From assembly GCA_947476695.1 (NCBI GenBank), contig CANJRD010000015.1, positions 22,700 through 86,699 on the forward strand: a stretch of DNA of 64,000 bases, written 5' to 3'. The translations under genes were made by a program, and so were the position numbers. Origin of the DNA: Rhodospirillaceae bacterium. Lineage in GTDB: Bacteria > Pseudomonadota > Alphaproteobacteria > Rhodospirillales > Rhodospirillaceae. Positions within the stretch are counted from its first letter, which is position 1; every line of letters begins with the position of its first letter. The notes below the pieces were generated by a model that saw only the letters and a program-made list of their open reading frames with translations, made no database searches and had not been told where the DNA came from. Below are positions 1 to 8,445 of this stretch, piece by piece.

Positions 1-468
1 AGCCGTCTTGCCGTCCCATTGGAACAGGTGCTTGCCGGCTTTCGTTTCGCCCTGTTGGGAGTAAACGACCGCGCCGGTCGCATCCCGCACCACGATGGTG
101 CTGCTGTCGGCGTTGCCGCTGAGGTCGTACGAGGCATTCATCGAACCGCTTTGCAGCGGCGCCTGGTCGCTGCTCGCCTGGATCGCCTTGCCGACGTAGG
201 CCGACGCCCCCGCCAGCACGTTCTGCTGGCCCAGGGTGATAAGCGTGCCGAGGTTTGCGTTGATGCTGATCTGCTGCTCGACCGCTGAATACTGGACGAG
301 CTGGTTGGTGAACTCGGTCGAGTCCATCGGCGACAACGGGTCCTGGTTCTTCAGCTGCGCCGTGAGCAGCGTCAGGAACTGGGTCTTGTCGGTCGTCAGC
401 TTTTTCTGACTGGCGGCGGCCGCGGCAGCGGCGTCCGTACCAGCAGTTCCTGAGACTTGAGTAACCAT
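1..468 (-). CDS. flgD: Flagellar hook cap / hook assembly scaffold FlgD (partial, C-terminus beyond window)
   Basis: FlgD caps the growing hook and guides FlgE polymerisation outside the cell. The reverse strand reads from an ATG at 468-466 straight through position 1 (156 codons). After an Ala-rich leader it shows the family signature: FLTLLTAQLKNQDPLSPMDS and then TNQLVQYSAVEQQ at residues about 33-65, followed by the start of the Ig-like half (GKHLFQWDG near residue 148). An AGGA ribosome-binding site sits 9 bases before the ATG. It lies 24 bases downstream of fliK and should be co-transcribed with it from the sigma-54 promoter near 2290. The stop codon is outside the window. Confidence 0.95.
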   Translation of the reverse strand, partial: MVTQVSGTAGTDAAAAAAASQKKLTTDKTQFLTLLTAQLKNQDPLSPMDSTEFTNQLVQYSAVEQQISINANLGTLITLGQQNVLAGASAYVGKAIQASSDQAPLQSGSMNASYDLSGNADSSTIVVRDATGAVVYSQQGETKAGKHLFQWDGKTA

Positions 469-492
469 CGTCGTCGTTCCTAAAGGCCGCAG

Positions 493-2232
493 TTAGACGT
501 AGGTGTCCACGCCGCCGCGCAGCGAGGCCGCGCGGTCGTAGTCGTAAATCGGTTCATCGGTGGCTTCGCCGTTCGCGGTCTGCGCGCCGGTACGGTCGCC
601 GCCGTTCTGCGCGTTCCCGCCGTTCTGCGAACCGGATTCACCACGCAGCGAGAATTGCAGGGCATTGGCGTCGGTGCGAAGGCCAGCGTCATTGAGTGCC
701 TGCTCAAGGCCGCGTGCGTCGCTTTGCATCAGGTCGAGTGTTTCTTTGTTGTCCGCGATGATCATCGCGTGGACCTTGCCGTCCTGCGCCATGTCGAGCT
801 TTACTTCGACGCGGCCGAGATCGTCCGGACGCAGCTGGATCGTGACCTGATCGTTGCCGGCCTTGGTCGCGCGGGTGATGTGCACCTTGATCTGTTCGAA
901 GATCTGCGCGGGCGTGAACGCCTGCTTCGGCGCGTTGGTGCCGTTGGCCGCATTCGTCTGGTTCGCACTATTGGTGCCGACCTGGCCCTGGCCGACGCCG
1001 CCTTGCGCCGAGGCGTCGCCCTGCGCCGCGCCGCCACTGCGGGCTGCGGACACTTCGCCGATGGCCGGGGTCTCGGCCTGCGTCGGCGCAGCGGTCGTGG
1101 TCGTCGGCGTGGTGGTCGGGGTCGTGATCATGCTGGCGAGCGCGGCGGTGGTCGCGCCCTGGCCGGGCAGGTTGCTGGCCGCATCTTCAGCCTTGGCGTC
1201 GAGCACGGCGTCGGCATCGACGTCGTTGCCCAAGCCGCCGTTGGCCAGTGAGTTCGCGGTGTCGGCCATCGTGTAGCCGACGAAGTGGTTGTAGGGGTTC
1301 AGCGTCGGCGTCGCCGGCCTCGCGGTTTCGACCTGGACGTTGACGCGGATCTGGTTGTCGCTGCCGAGAAGACGCGACAGGGAGTCGGACTGCGACTTCG
1401 CGCCCTGGGTTTGATTGCCGGCCGACGCGCGGACCTGGTCGGCCGTCGGGTCGACCTTCGCGGTCGTCGCGGCCTGGGTGAAGGCCGGCGTGTTATCGGC
1501 GGTGGTGTCTTCGGTCGCAACCTGCTGCGCGCCTGCGGTGACCGTTTCGGTCGCGGCGGCGGCCTGCTGGGTGACGTTCTGGTTGGCGAGGATCTGCGCG
1601 ACCGGCGTGGCCTGGTCGGACTTCACCGTGTTCGCGTCGGCTTGCGCATTCGGGTCGACGGCGGCAACGACAGGCGTCGCGACGACGGCGGCGACTTCCT
1701 GCACTACCGTCTGAATCTGCACGGCCTGCTGAACCGGCGTGGTGTTGGCGGCGATGAGCTGCGCCTGGATCGCGGCCAGTTGCACGGCCTGCTGAACCGG
1801 CGTGGTGTTGGCGGCGATGAGCTGCGCCTGGATCGCGGCCAGTTGCGCGGCCTGAACCGCGTCGACCTGGTCCTGCGCGGCCTGCGCCTTGTCGTCGCCG
1901 TTGTTCGTCGCGGCCGGTTTGGTGTCGGCCTTGTCGTTGGTCTGGGCCTTATCGCTGTCGTCGGTCTTCTTGTCGGCCGCATCGGCCTTCTTGTCGTCGC
2001 GGCTGTCGGTCTTGGTGTCGCGGGGCGCCTTGGCCTTCTGGTCCGGGGCTGGCGTGGTCTGCACGATGTTCGCATCGAGCGGGCTCGTCCCGGCCTTCAT
2101 GCGGTTGCCGAGCGACTGTAGCAGGGTTGCGAAAGCATCGCCCTGGGCGGCCGTTTCGTCGGCGCGCACGGTGGCGGCCGCAGCGGCAGCGGCTACGGCG
2201 GTGGCGGAAACTTGCGTCGGGCTCGTGACCAT
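493..2232 (-). CDS. fliK: Flagellar hook-length control protein FliK
   Basis: FliK measures hook length and switches the export gate from hook to filament substrates through FlhB. The protein is about 579 residues: a long, low-complexity Ala/Gln/Thr/Asp-rich N-terminal region and a conserved C-terminal FliK domain in the last 130 residues, with the core VTIQLRPDDLGRVEVKLDM. I start at the ATG at 2232, preceded by GGAG at 9 bases. A GTG eight codons upstream is possible but has no such site. The disordered region contains a perfect 21-residue tandem duplication, which would directly lengthen the molecular ruler. It is the first gene of a fliK-flgD operon. Confidence 0.93.
   Translation of the reverse strand: MVTSPTQVSATAVAAAAAAATVRADETAAQGDAFATLLQSLGNRMKAGTSPLDANIVQTTPAPDQKAKAPRDTKTDSRDDKKADAADKKTDDSDKAQTNDKADTKPAATNNGDDKAQAAQDQVDAVQAAQLAAIQAQLIAANTTPVQQAVQLAAIQAQLIAANTTPVQQAVQIQTVVQEVAAVVATPVVAAVDPNAQADANTVKSDQATPVAQILANQNVTQQAAAATETVTAGAQQVATEDTTADNTPAFTQAATTAKVDPTADQVRASAGNQTQGAKSQSDSLSRLLGSDNQIRVNVQVETARPATPTLNPYNHFVGYTMADTANSLANGGLGNDVDADAVLDAKAEDAASNLPGQGATTAALASMITTPTTTPTTTTAAPTQAETPAIGEVSAARSGGAAQGDASAQGGVGQGQVGTNSANQTNAANGTNAPKQAFTPAQIFEQIKVHITRATKAGNDQVTIQLRPDDLGRVEVKLDMAQDGKVHAMIIADNKETLDLMQSDARGLEQALNDAGLRTDANALQFSLRGESGSQNGGNAQNGGDRTGAQTANGEATDEPIYDYDRAASLRGGVDTYV
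1718..1843. repeat. Two perfect tandem copies of a 63-bp unit inside fliK
   Basis: Positions 1718-1780 and 1781-1843 are identical, and identity runs three bases into the next unit. Each copy encodes 21 residues with the core QLAAIQAQLIAANTTPVQQA, so the reading frame is kept. Perfect identity suggests recent duplication by slippage or recombination. Confidence 0.95.
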
Positions 2233-2289
2233 CGGTTCGTACTCCAAAGGCTGCACACTGGGGTGCGCACAATCATCCGGACCAATCTA

Positions 2290-2305
2290 AGCAAGGGGTG
2301 TGCCA
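2290..2305 (-). promoter_or_regulatory. Sigma-54 promoter for fliK-flgD
   Basis: On the minus strand the sequence is TGGCACACCCCTTGCT, matching the -24/-12 consensus TGGCACG-N4-TTGCA at all but two outer positions, with correct GG-to-GC spacing. Expected transcription start is near 2280, leaving about 48 bases to the fliK ATG. Upstream palindromes at 2393-2429 fit activator sites. Confidence 0.8.
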
Positions 2306-2392
2306 GACGGGGTCGGCCGAACGAGATCGTTGATTTTATTGTGTATTTTTAGGAGGGGCTGCGCGTCGGGCCCCGCCTGCCGCGGGTGTGCA

Positions 2393-2429
2393 GGCAGGAA
2401 TTGCCCAGTCGGATCAGGCAACTTGTGCC
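2393..2429. promoter_or_regulatory. Pair of ftr-like palindromes (candidate FlbD sites) upstream of fliK
   Basis: GGCAGGAATTGCC at 2393-2405 and GGCAACTTGTGCC at 2417-2429 each differ by one base from the dyad GGCAA-N3-TTGCC found at other flagellar promoters in this window. They are centred about 119 and 143 bp upstream of the predicted fliK start, an enhancer-like distance. Binding by FlbD is inferred from Caulobacter ftr elements. Confidence 0.55.
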
Positions 2430-2434
2430 CGGCG

Positions 2435-4318
2435 TTACCCGGCCCGCAGGGCTTCCGCGATAGCGGCGACGACGCCCGGCCAATCACCGCGGGTGGACTG
2501 ACGGAAAAGCCGCAAGGAGGGATACCAGGCGGTCGTGTCGCCTTTGGCGAGCCAACGATAGTCCGGCGCGGCCGGGATCATCATCCAGGCCGGCTTACCC
2601 AAGGCGCCGGCGAGATGAAGGACGGCGGTGTCCACGCCGATCACCAGATCGAGTTGATCGATGATCGCCGCCGTATCCGCGAAGTCGCCGACCACGCCGG
2701 CAATGTCGAAAACGAAGCCGTCGCCCGCCTCTGCGCGCTGGGTGGCGGCGGGGCCGGCCTGGAGGCTGACGAAGTCGGCATCCACGGCCTTAAGCAAGGG
2801 GCGCAGCAGGGCGGGCGGGATCGACCGCTGGCGATCGATGCGGTTCTCCGGCGAGCCGGCCCACACCAGCCCAATCAGGCGCTTGCCACGGCGCGGGACG
2901 CTCAGCGCGAGGGAGGCATCGGCCGGTGGTGCCAGATAGACCGGCCAGGCGGGCACGGTCGCGGTGGTCGTCCCCAACAACCCCGGCAGTGACATGAAGG
3001 GTGCCTGCGCGCTGAGTTCGGGCAGGGGATCGCGGAAGGCGATCACCTCACCCGGCAGAAGCCCGGCTTCGGTCGCGCGCCGGAACAGGGTGACGAGCGC
3101 GCGCGGCGCTTCGATCACCAGCCGGTCGCACAGGGCCGCCGCCAGTTTTGCGTAGCGCACGAACTGGATCGCATCCCCCATGCCTTGCTCCGCGTGGATC
3201 AACAGCGTGCCCCGCACGGCTTTGCCGTCCCACAGCGGAGCGGGAATGCTGCGCTTGCGCGAACTGAACGTGGGCATCTGCCAGCGCCATTCGTACTCGG
3301 CCCAGCCCTCCGGCCAGCGGCCGGTCAGCAGCAGCAGCCAGGCAAGGTCGTAGTGCGCTTCGGGATTGCCGGCTTTCAGGGCGAGCGCCTGGCGATAGCA
3401 GGTCTCGGCCTCAACCAGTTCGCCCAAGGAGACCAGCGCGACCCCAAGGTTGGTCAGGGCATCCCAACGCTTCGGATCGCGGTCCAGAACGCGACGCAGG
3501 ATCGGGACGGCGGCCTCGGGGTGGTCGAACCGCACAAGGTGCGCACCGAGGTTATAGAGGCCGTCGATGGACTCCGGATCGAGCGCGATGGCGCGGCGCA
3601 GATGGATCTCCGCTTCTGCTTCCTCGCCCAACTCGCCCAGCACGTTGCCGAGATTGCGCAGCAGGTGTGCCTGTTCGGGGGTGATCGCCAGCGCCGCGCG
3701 ATAAGCCGCGGCGGCTTCGGGCAAGCGGCGTTGACTGCGCAGCAGCACACCCAGGTTGTTCAGCACTTCCGTATCGTTGGGCGTCAGGTCCAGTGCGCGT
3801 CGCCAGGATTGCTCCGCATCGCCGGGGCGATTGATCTCCCGCGCGGCACGCCCGCGCCAGGACCAGAGTTCGGGCGCGTCCGGAAAGAACACAGTCGTTT
3901 CCACCATGATGGCGTGCGCTTCCTGCCAGCGGCCCATCCCCCCAAGCGCGCGGGCGAGCAGAAGGCGGGCTTCCATGCGGACGGGTTTCGCATTGGCGGC
4001 CGGCAACAAGGCGACGGCGGCGGCCTCGGCGCGGCCCATGCTCAAGGCCACCATGCCCACGCTGATCCGATAGGTGACGTTCTCCGGCTCGAAGGCCATG
4101 CAGCGCGCCAGCAGCGGCAGTGCGCGCTCAGGAAAGCCGAGATCGTTGGTCACGAGCCCCAGGCCATGAAGGGCGGGGCGGTAGGAGTCATCCTGCGCCA
4201 CCAGTTCGCGATAGATCGCCGCCGCGTCGGCGAGGCGGCCTTCACGGTGCGCGGCAAAAGCCTGCGCGAGTTGGGCTTCGCGCTCAGTGTGGCTTGTATG
4301 GGTGGGGTCGGAAGGCAT
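2435..4318 (-). CDS. TPR protein with C-terminal GT9/heptosyltransferase-like domain
   Basis: A 627-residue cytoplasmic protein. Residues about 15-330 are tandem TPR helices (for example NNLGVLLRSQRRLPEAAAAY and NLGNVLGELGEEAEAEIHL). The C-terminal third is a GT-B-like nucleotide-sugar-binding domain related to heptosyltransferases, with IGLVWAGSPENRIDRQRSIP and DTAVLHLAGALGKPAW. TPR-glycosyltransferases beside flagellin genes usually act in flagellin or surface-glycan modification; substrate and sugar are unknown. It is divergent from a paralogue at 4333 with only 14 bases between the start codons, and I see no ribosome-binding site in front of either. Confidence 0.8.
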   Translation of the reverse strand: MPSDPTHTSHTEREAQLAQAFAAHREGRLADAAAIYRELVAQDDSYRPALHGLGLVTNDLGFPERALPLLARCMAFEPENVTYRISVGMVALSMGRAEAAAVALLPAANAKPVRMEARLLLARALGGMGRWQEAHAIMVETTVFFPDAPELWSWRGRAAREINRPGDAEQSWRRALDLTPNDTEVLNNLGVLLRSQRRLPEAAAAYRAALAITPEQAHLLRNLGNVLGELGEEAEAEIHLRRAIALDPESIDGLYNLGAHLVRFDHPEAAVPILRRVLDRDPKRWDALTNLGVALVSLGELVEAETCYRQALALKAGNPEAHYDLAWLLLLTGRWPEGWAEYEWRWQMPTFSSRKRSIPAPLWDGKAVRGTLLIHAEQGMGDAIQFVRYAKLAAALCDRLVIEAPRALVTLFRRATEAGLLPGEVIAFRDPLPELSAQAPFMSLPGLLGTTTATVPAWPVYLAPPADASLALSVPRRGKRLIGLVWAGSPENRIDRQRSIPPALLRPLLKAVDADFVSLQAGPAATQRAEAGDGFVFDIAGVVGDFADTAAIIDQLDLVIGVDTAVLHLAGALGKPAWMMIPAAPDYRWLAKGDTTAWYPSLRLFRQSTRGDWPGVVAAIAEALRAG

Positions 4319-4332
4319 AATTATCGCGCAGC

Positions 4333-5898
4333 ATGCCGAATAACAGCGCCGAACGCGAGATCATCGACGGCCTCCTCCAGGATGCCGAGGGCGCAATTGC
4401 CGCCGGCGCCATGCGCAAGGCCATGGCCATCTACAGCGGCATCCTGATGCAGGAGCCGGAACATCGACTGGCCTTGCGGCAATTGGGCAGCCTTGCCGTC
4501 GATCTCGGCGAATATGAAAACGCGATCGCCGTGCTGCGTCAGGCGATCGCGTTGGAACCCACCGACCCGGATCTCTATCACGGTATCGGCACCGCTTTGC
4601 GTCTGATGGGTCTTGAGGAGGAGGCGCTTGCGGCGTGGCAGGGCGCGCTGCAGGGCGATCCGACGCATGCGCCCACCCTGCACGACAGCGGGATGTTGTT
4701 GCAGAAGCGTGGCGACCTCGCGCGCGCGGGCGAGATGTTCCAGCGGCTGGCGGCCGCGCATACCAATCACTTCGAGGCCGTCTTCAACCGCGCGGTCGTG
4801 CTTTACAAGCAGGACAACCTGCTCGCCGCGGAACGCTGGTTTCACCAAGCCTCACGCTTGAAGGCCGACGATCCGCGTCCACTGATCAATCTGGCGATGA
4901 TCTATCGCGTCTGGGGTTTTCCAGATCGCGCCATCGCCTGCCTGGAGCACGCCATCCCGCTCGACCCTGCGCGGCCGGAGACACAGTGGAACCTCGCCAA
5001 CGTGCTGCTGCTCAGCGGCGACTACGCCAAAGGCTTTGCGGCGTACGAAAGCCGCTTCCGGCGCGCTGGTTTCACGGAACGCAGCTATCCTATGCCGCGC
5101 TGGCGCGGCGAGGACTTGAACGGAAAGACGATCTTCCTCGCAACCGAGCAGGGTCTGGGCGATGTGCTGCAGTTCGTGCGGTTCGCCAAGCCGCTGGCCG
5201 ACATGGGCGCGCGGGTCATTGTCGAATGCCTGCCGGGGCTTGAGCGCATGGTCGCCACGGCGCCGGGCGTGTCCGCCACCGCGAAATGGAAGGACGTGCC
5301 GGCGGCGGATTATGTGCTGCCGCTCTTGAGCGTGCCGCATCTATTGGGCACGACCCTCGAAACGCTCCCGGCGACGGTGCCCTATCTCGGCGTGCCGCCG
5401 GGGACGCCCGTTCCATCGCTGGAGTCGCCGGGCTTCAAGGTCGGTATCGCCTGGCGGGGCAATCCGCATCACGAAAACGATCGCCATCGCTCGCTTCCCC
5501 TGGAGATACTGGCGCCGTTGCTCGCCGTGCCGGGCGTTGCCTGGTACAGCCTGCAGATCGGGCCGGGTGAGGGCGAACCACAGACGTCGATCTGGTCCGG
5601 CAAACTCAAGAAGCTGTCGCCGCTGAAAGACTTCAGCGTGACGGCGGGCATCATGACCGAACTTGATCTCGTCATCTCGGTCGATACCGCGGTCGCGCAT
5701 CTGGCCGGCGCGCTTGGCCGGCCGATCTGGACACTGCTGCCGCGCAACAACGATTGGCGTTGGCTGCTGGAGCGTCGCGACAGCCCCTGGTACCCGACCA
5801 TGCGGTTGTTCCGTCAGCATTACCCTTACGACTGGGCGCCGACGGTTGCATCGATGGCGAAGGCGCTGGCTGAAGCGGTTGCCCGGAAGCGCGCGTGA
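4333..5898 (+). CDS. TPR protein with C-terminal GT9/heptosyltransferase-like domain, paralogue of 2435-4318
   Basis: 521 residues with the same architecture as its divergent neighbour but fewer TPR units (residues about 20-240, for example LRQLGSLAVDLGEYENAIAV). The C-terminal domain carries VGIAWRGNPHHENDRHRSLP and DTAVAHLAGALGRPIW, the GT-B donor-site signature seen in ADP-heptose transferases, and a closing WYPTMRLFRQ that matches WYPSLRLFRQ in the neighbour. Probable glycosyltransferase for flagellin or a surface polysaccharide; this is inferred from domain type and location. The next gene follows after 30 bases, probably in the same transcript. Confidence 0.8.
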   Translation: MPNNSAEREIIDGLLQDAEGAIAAGAMRKAMAIYSGILMQEPEHRLALRQLGSLAVDLGEYENAIAVLRQAIALEPTDPDLYHGIGTALRLMGLEEEALAAWQGALQGDPTHAPTLHDSGMLLQKRGDLARAGEMFQRLAAAHTNHFEAVFNRAVVLYKQDNLLAAERWFHQASRLKADDPRPLINLAMIYRVWGFPDRAIACLEHAIPLDPARPETQWNLANVLLLSGDYAKGFAAYESRFRRAGFTERSYPMPRWRGEDLNGKTIFLATEQGLGDVLQFVRFAKPLADMGARVIVECLPGLERMVATAPGVSATAKWKDVPAADYVLPLLSVPHLLGTTLETLPATVPYLGVPPGTPVPSLESPGFKVGIAWRGNPHHENDRHRSLPLEILAPLLAVPGVAWYSLQIGPGEGEPQTSIWSGKLKKLSPLKDFSVTAGIMTELDLVISVDTAVAHLAGALGRPIWTLLPRNNDWRWLLERRDSPWYPTMRLFRQHYPYDWAPTVASMAKALAEAVARKRA

Positions 5899-5928
5899 TG
5901 TCACGCTGACGCCCATGAGTGAACATAC

Positions 5929-6585
5929 ATGAGCGACGATATCCCCCTGATCTTTGCCGACGAACTCACGCGTTCGACCGCGCGCCGGCGCGCGGTGTTT
6001 CTGTCGGCGATGTCGGCGGCGCAGATGCAGCAGTACGCCAGCGCGCAATGGGACGTGATCGCGGGGCCGGGTTTCCAGGCCCGTGCCGACATCGACCTTG
6101 CCGGCGTGCCGGCGCGCGAAGGCGGCGAGGATCAACTCGCCGGGGCCGATCTCATCTCGCTCGAAGCGCCAACCTGGCCGGCCGACGCCGAGCCGCATTT
6201 CCGCCGTTGGGCGGCCCGCGCCATCAAAGTGAACGCGGCGTTCCACAATCTGGATGGCGCGAAGGTCGAAGCGATCGCTGCGGCGCTGGGCCGGATGGGC
6301 TATCACATCGTCATCAGCCATTGGCGCGACGACAACATCTACGGCCTGCGCAGTCTGTCGCGTGTCGACCGCCTGGAGGGCTACGGCGCGCCTGACTGGA
6401 ATCACAGCAACCTGATCGCGTTACGCGATGCGGCGCTGGTGCCCGCGCTGCTGACGGTGAGCCGTCTTTACGTCGGCGAAGAACGGCGCATCGCAGAACT
6501 CAAGCTCAGCCACACCGTCCGCGGCGACCACATCGCGCGTCTGGAAGATGCGATGTCGACGCTCCAAAAGCGGGCTGCGTCTTAG
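5929..6585 (+). CDS. Uncharacterised 218-residue protein, possibly glycan-associated
   Basis: No signal peptide or membrane segment is evident, and I do not recognise the family firmly. The central part (residues about 70-160) has conserved-looking segments such as AARAIKVNAAFHNLD and HWRDDNIYGLRSL, reminiscent of tails of FkbM-type methyltransferases and glycosyltransferase-associated proteins, but I see no complete SAM motif. The last 35 residues form a charged helix likely to be coiled coil. It sits between a TPR-glycosyltransferase and a secreted protein whose ATG follows 10 bases after its stop, so it is probably part of the same modification operon. Confidence 0.6.
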   Translation: MSDDIPLIFADELTRSTARRRAVFLSAMSAAQMQQYASAQWDVIAGPGFQARADIDLAGVPAREGGEDQLAGADLISLEAPTWPADAEPHFRRWAARAIKVNAAFHNLDGAKVEAIAAALGRMGYHIVISHWRDDNIYGLRSLSRVDRLEGYGAPDWNHSNLIALRDAALVPALLTVSRLYVGEERRIAELKLSHTVRGDHIARLEDAMSTLQKRAAS

Positions 6586-6595
6586 GACTGTCTTC

Positions 6596-8389
6596 ATGCG
6601 ATTTTCAGTCGCAGTGTTTTTTGCCGCCGCGGCGATGTCGGGCAACGCGGCTGCGCAGATCGATGATCTGCAAGCCAGCTACGATTTTCTCGTGAACGAA
6701 CGCGCCGCGGACGGCGCGCTCCTGAAGTTCTCGATCTCCGGCGGGACGTATCTGCTGCCCAGCAGCTACTACGACACCGCCGCGTATTGGGGCGCGTATG
6801 TCTGCGCCGGGTCCAAGGACACCTGCGGGATCGACGACGCCTACAACATTCTCGACTATCAGTTCTCGCCCGCCCCGAGTGCGGCCGGAAAGCTCCAGGT
6901 GGAGCGCGTGAATACGCACAACGGCGCGAATATCTACGACGCCGCGACATGGCAGATTGCGGTGATGCTGGGTTACGTGAAGAACAAGCTGCGGCTGCCG
7001 TCACCGACCAGCGCCTATGCTTTAGCCTCGGGCCTGAGCACTTTTCTGCGCGAAAGCGGTGTGCCGTCGGAGATGAATACGGCGCCAGGTACAAGGCGCG
7101 CCGCCACGACGGGCGGTACCTTCATCTACAACGGCAAGGTCCTCAGCAGCAGCCGCGCTTATTCTTTCCGTGCCTTGGCGCCGGAATGGCTCGCGCGCGA
7201 TCCTCTGATGGGTTCGCAATATGCTGCGTTTGTCACCGCTAGCAATCTGCCGGCCTTGAACGCGGCCTATGAAGTCGGACGCGTCAGCTGGAGCGATTGG
7301 AAGCCCATCACCGGAGAGAACGCCTGGGCGTTCCTGATCGGTCCCCTCCAAGCCGCGCACATCCACTACATTGATTTCTTGAAGGATCGATTCATTCCCT
7401 TCGATGCCCCGGCGGTGCAGAACGCTCTGGATGTTCTGCCGACCTTCGCGGCTATGCAGTCCGCTGTCGGCGGGGTGTACTATGCTCCGACTGGAACTGT
7501 CGGCAACGACGGCGATGCTGTCGTCAACCCACATGAGATTTCGGTCGAGAATAATTTCTCGCTCTATGCGGGACTTCGGTTACTGCGCGCGACGCTGCGC
7601 GCGGAACAAGCGAACGAGGTTTGGCTCGACACCGACAGAAAGAAGAAGATCTCCGACGCGCTCCAACTCGTGGACGTGATGATTTCCGGTGGGCGTCTCG
7701 ACACGGATCGACAAACGAGGGGTTTGCTGTCGTTCTTCAAGAATGAGGCCTGGCGGGACGGCGCCTTTGTTCAAGGCGGCTTGGCAAACGATCCCAAGCA
7801 AGGCCGCGAATGGGTTCCCGCGACGTCGCCGCTGGCCGTGGACGTGCAGACCTGGGGCATCGCGGCGCTGGGTGCGCAGCAGATCGATCAGTGGTTCGGG
7901 ACAGGTGCATCATTTGCGCTGTGGCAGAAGACGAAAAACTGGGGTGCTTACGGCACAGAGAGAACGCTGTGGGGTGTCGGCTATTCGGACAAGGACGGTA
8001 ACGGCGCCGATCAGAGCGGTGCGTTCAGACAAGGCGTGCTGTCGGGGGAGTGGACGGCGGGCGCGATCAACGCCGTGCGCAACATGATCCGTTTCTATGG
8101 CGCCGATCCAAAATACACCACTGCTTTGAGGCAGGACGAAGCGGCGATGGTGAAAGCCATCGGGACGTTGCGTATTGATCGGTATGCGTCGACGGACTTC
8201 CCGGGCAAGGCCGCCGGTTACGGAAACCTCATTTCCCTGAAAACGAAACCGTATTTGTATGCCAGCCGTCGCTATCGCATCCCGTTCGGCTGGTATGCCA
8301 ATCCGCTGCCGAGTACGGCATCGACGGCCTGGATGCTGATGATCGCGAACGCCTACGATCCATTTGGAATCGGTGGGACGCCGAATTAA
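6596..8389 (+). CDS. Secreted protein of probable (alpha/alpha) toroid, glycoside-hydrolase-like fold
   Basis: 597 residues with a clear Sec signal peptide (MRFSVAVFFAAAAMSGNAAAQ). I chose the ATG at 6596, which has AGGA 8 bases upstream and gives a proper signal peptide; the frame is open 48 bases further up. The mature protein has repeated helical segments with aromatic and acidic residues (GENAWAFLIGPLQ, VENNFSLYAGLRLL, DVQTWGIAALGAQQ, WYANPLPSTASTAW), the pattern of six-hairpin glycosidase-like or cyclase toroids. Enzymatic activity is not established. A periplasmic or extracellular role on glycans would fit the surrounding glycosyltransferases. Confidence 0.6.
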   Translation: MRFSVAVFFAAAAMSGNAAAQIDDLQASYDFLVNERAADGALLKFSISGGTYLLPSSYYDTAAYWGAYVCAGSKDTCGIDDAYNILDYQFSPAPSAAGKLQVERVNTHNGANIYDAATWQIAVMLGYVKNKLRLPSPTSAYALASGLSTFLRESGVPSEMNTAPGTRRAATTGGTFIYNGKVLSSSRAYSFRALAPEWLARDPLMGSQYAAFVTASNLPALNAAYEVGRVSWSDWKPITGENAWAFLIGPLQAAHIHYIDFLKDRFIPFDAPAVQNALDVLPTFAAMQSAVGGVYYAPTGTVGNDGDAVVNPHEISVENNFSLYAGLRLLRATLRAEQANEVWLDTDRKKKISDALQLVDVMISGGRLDTDRQTRGLLSFFKNEAWRDGAFVQGGLANDPKQGREWVPATSPLAVDVQTWGIAALGAQQIDQWFGTGASFALWQKTKNWGAYGTERTLWGVGYSDKDGNGADQSGAFRQGVLSGEWTAGAINAVRNMIRFYGADPKYTTALRQDEAAMVKAIGTLRIDRYASTDFPGKAAGYGNLISLKTKPYLYASRRYRIPFGWYANPLPSTASTAWMLMIANAYDPFGIGGTPN

Positions 8390-8445
8390 GCGATTGAACG
8401 CCGTACCGCCTTGCCAAACAATGCACGCTCGTAAACCGCAGATGG

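Noticed and set aside
1718..1843. Tandem repeats as a possible CRISPR-like array
   Set aside because: The units abut without spacers and encode an in-frame protein repeat in fliK.
8442..8445. ATG at 8442 as the nhaA start
   Set aside because: It is out of frame with NhaA; the frame requires the GTG at 8446.
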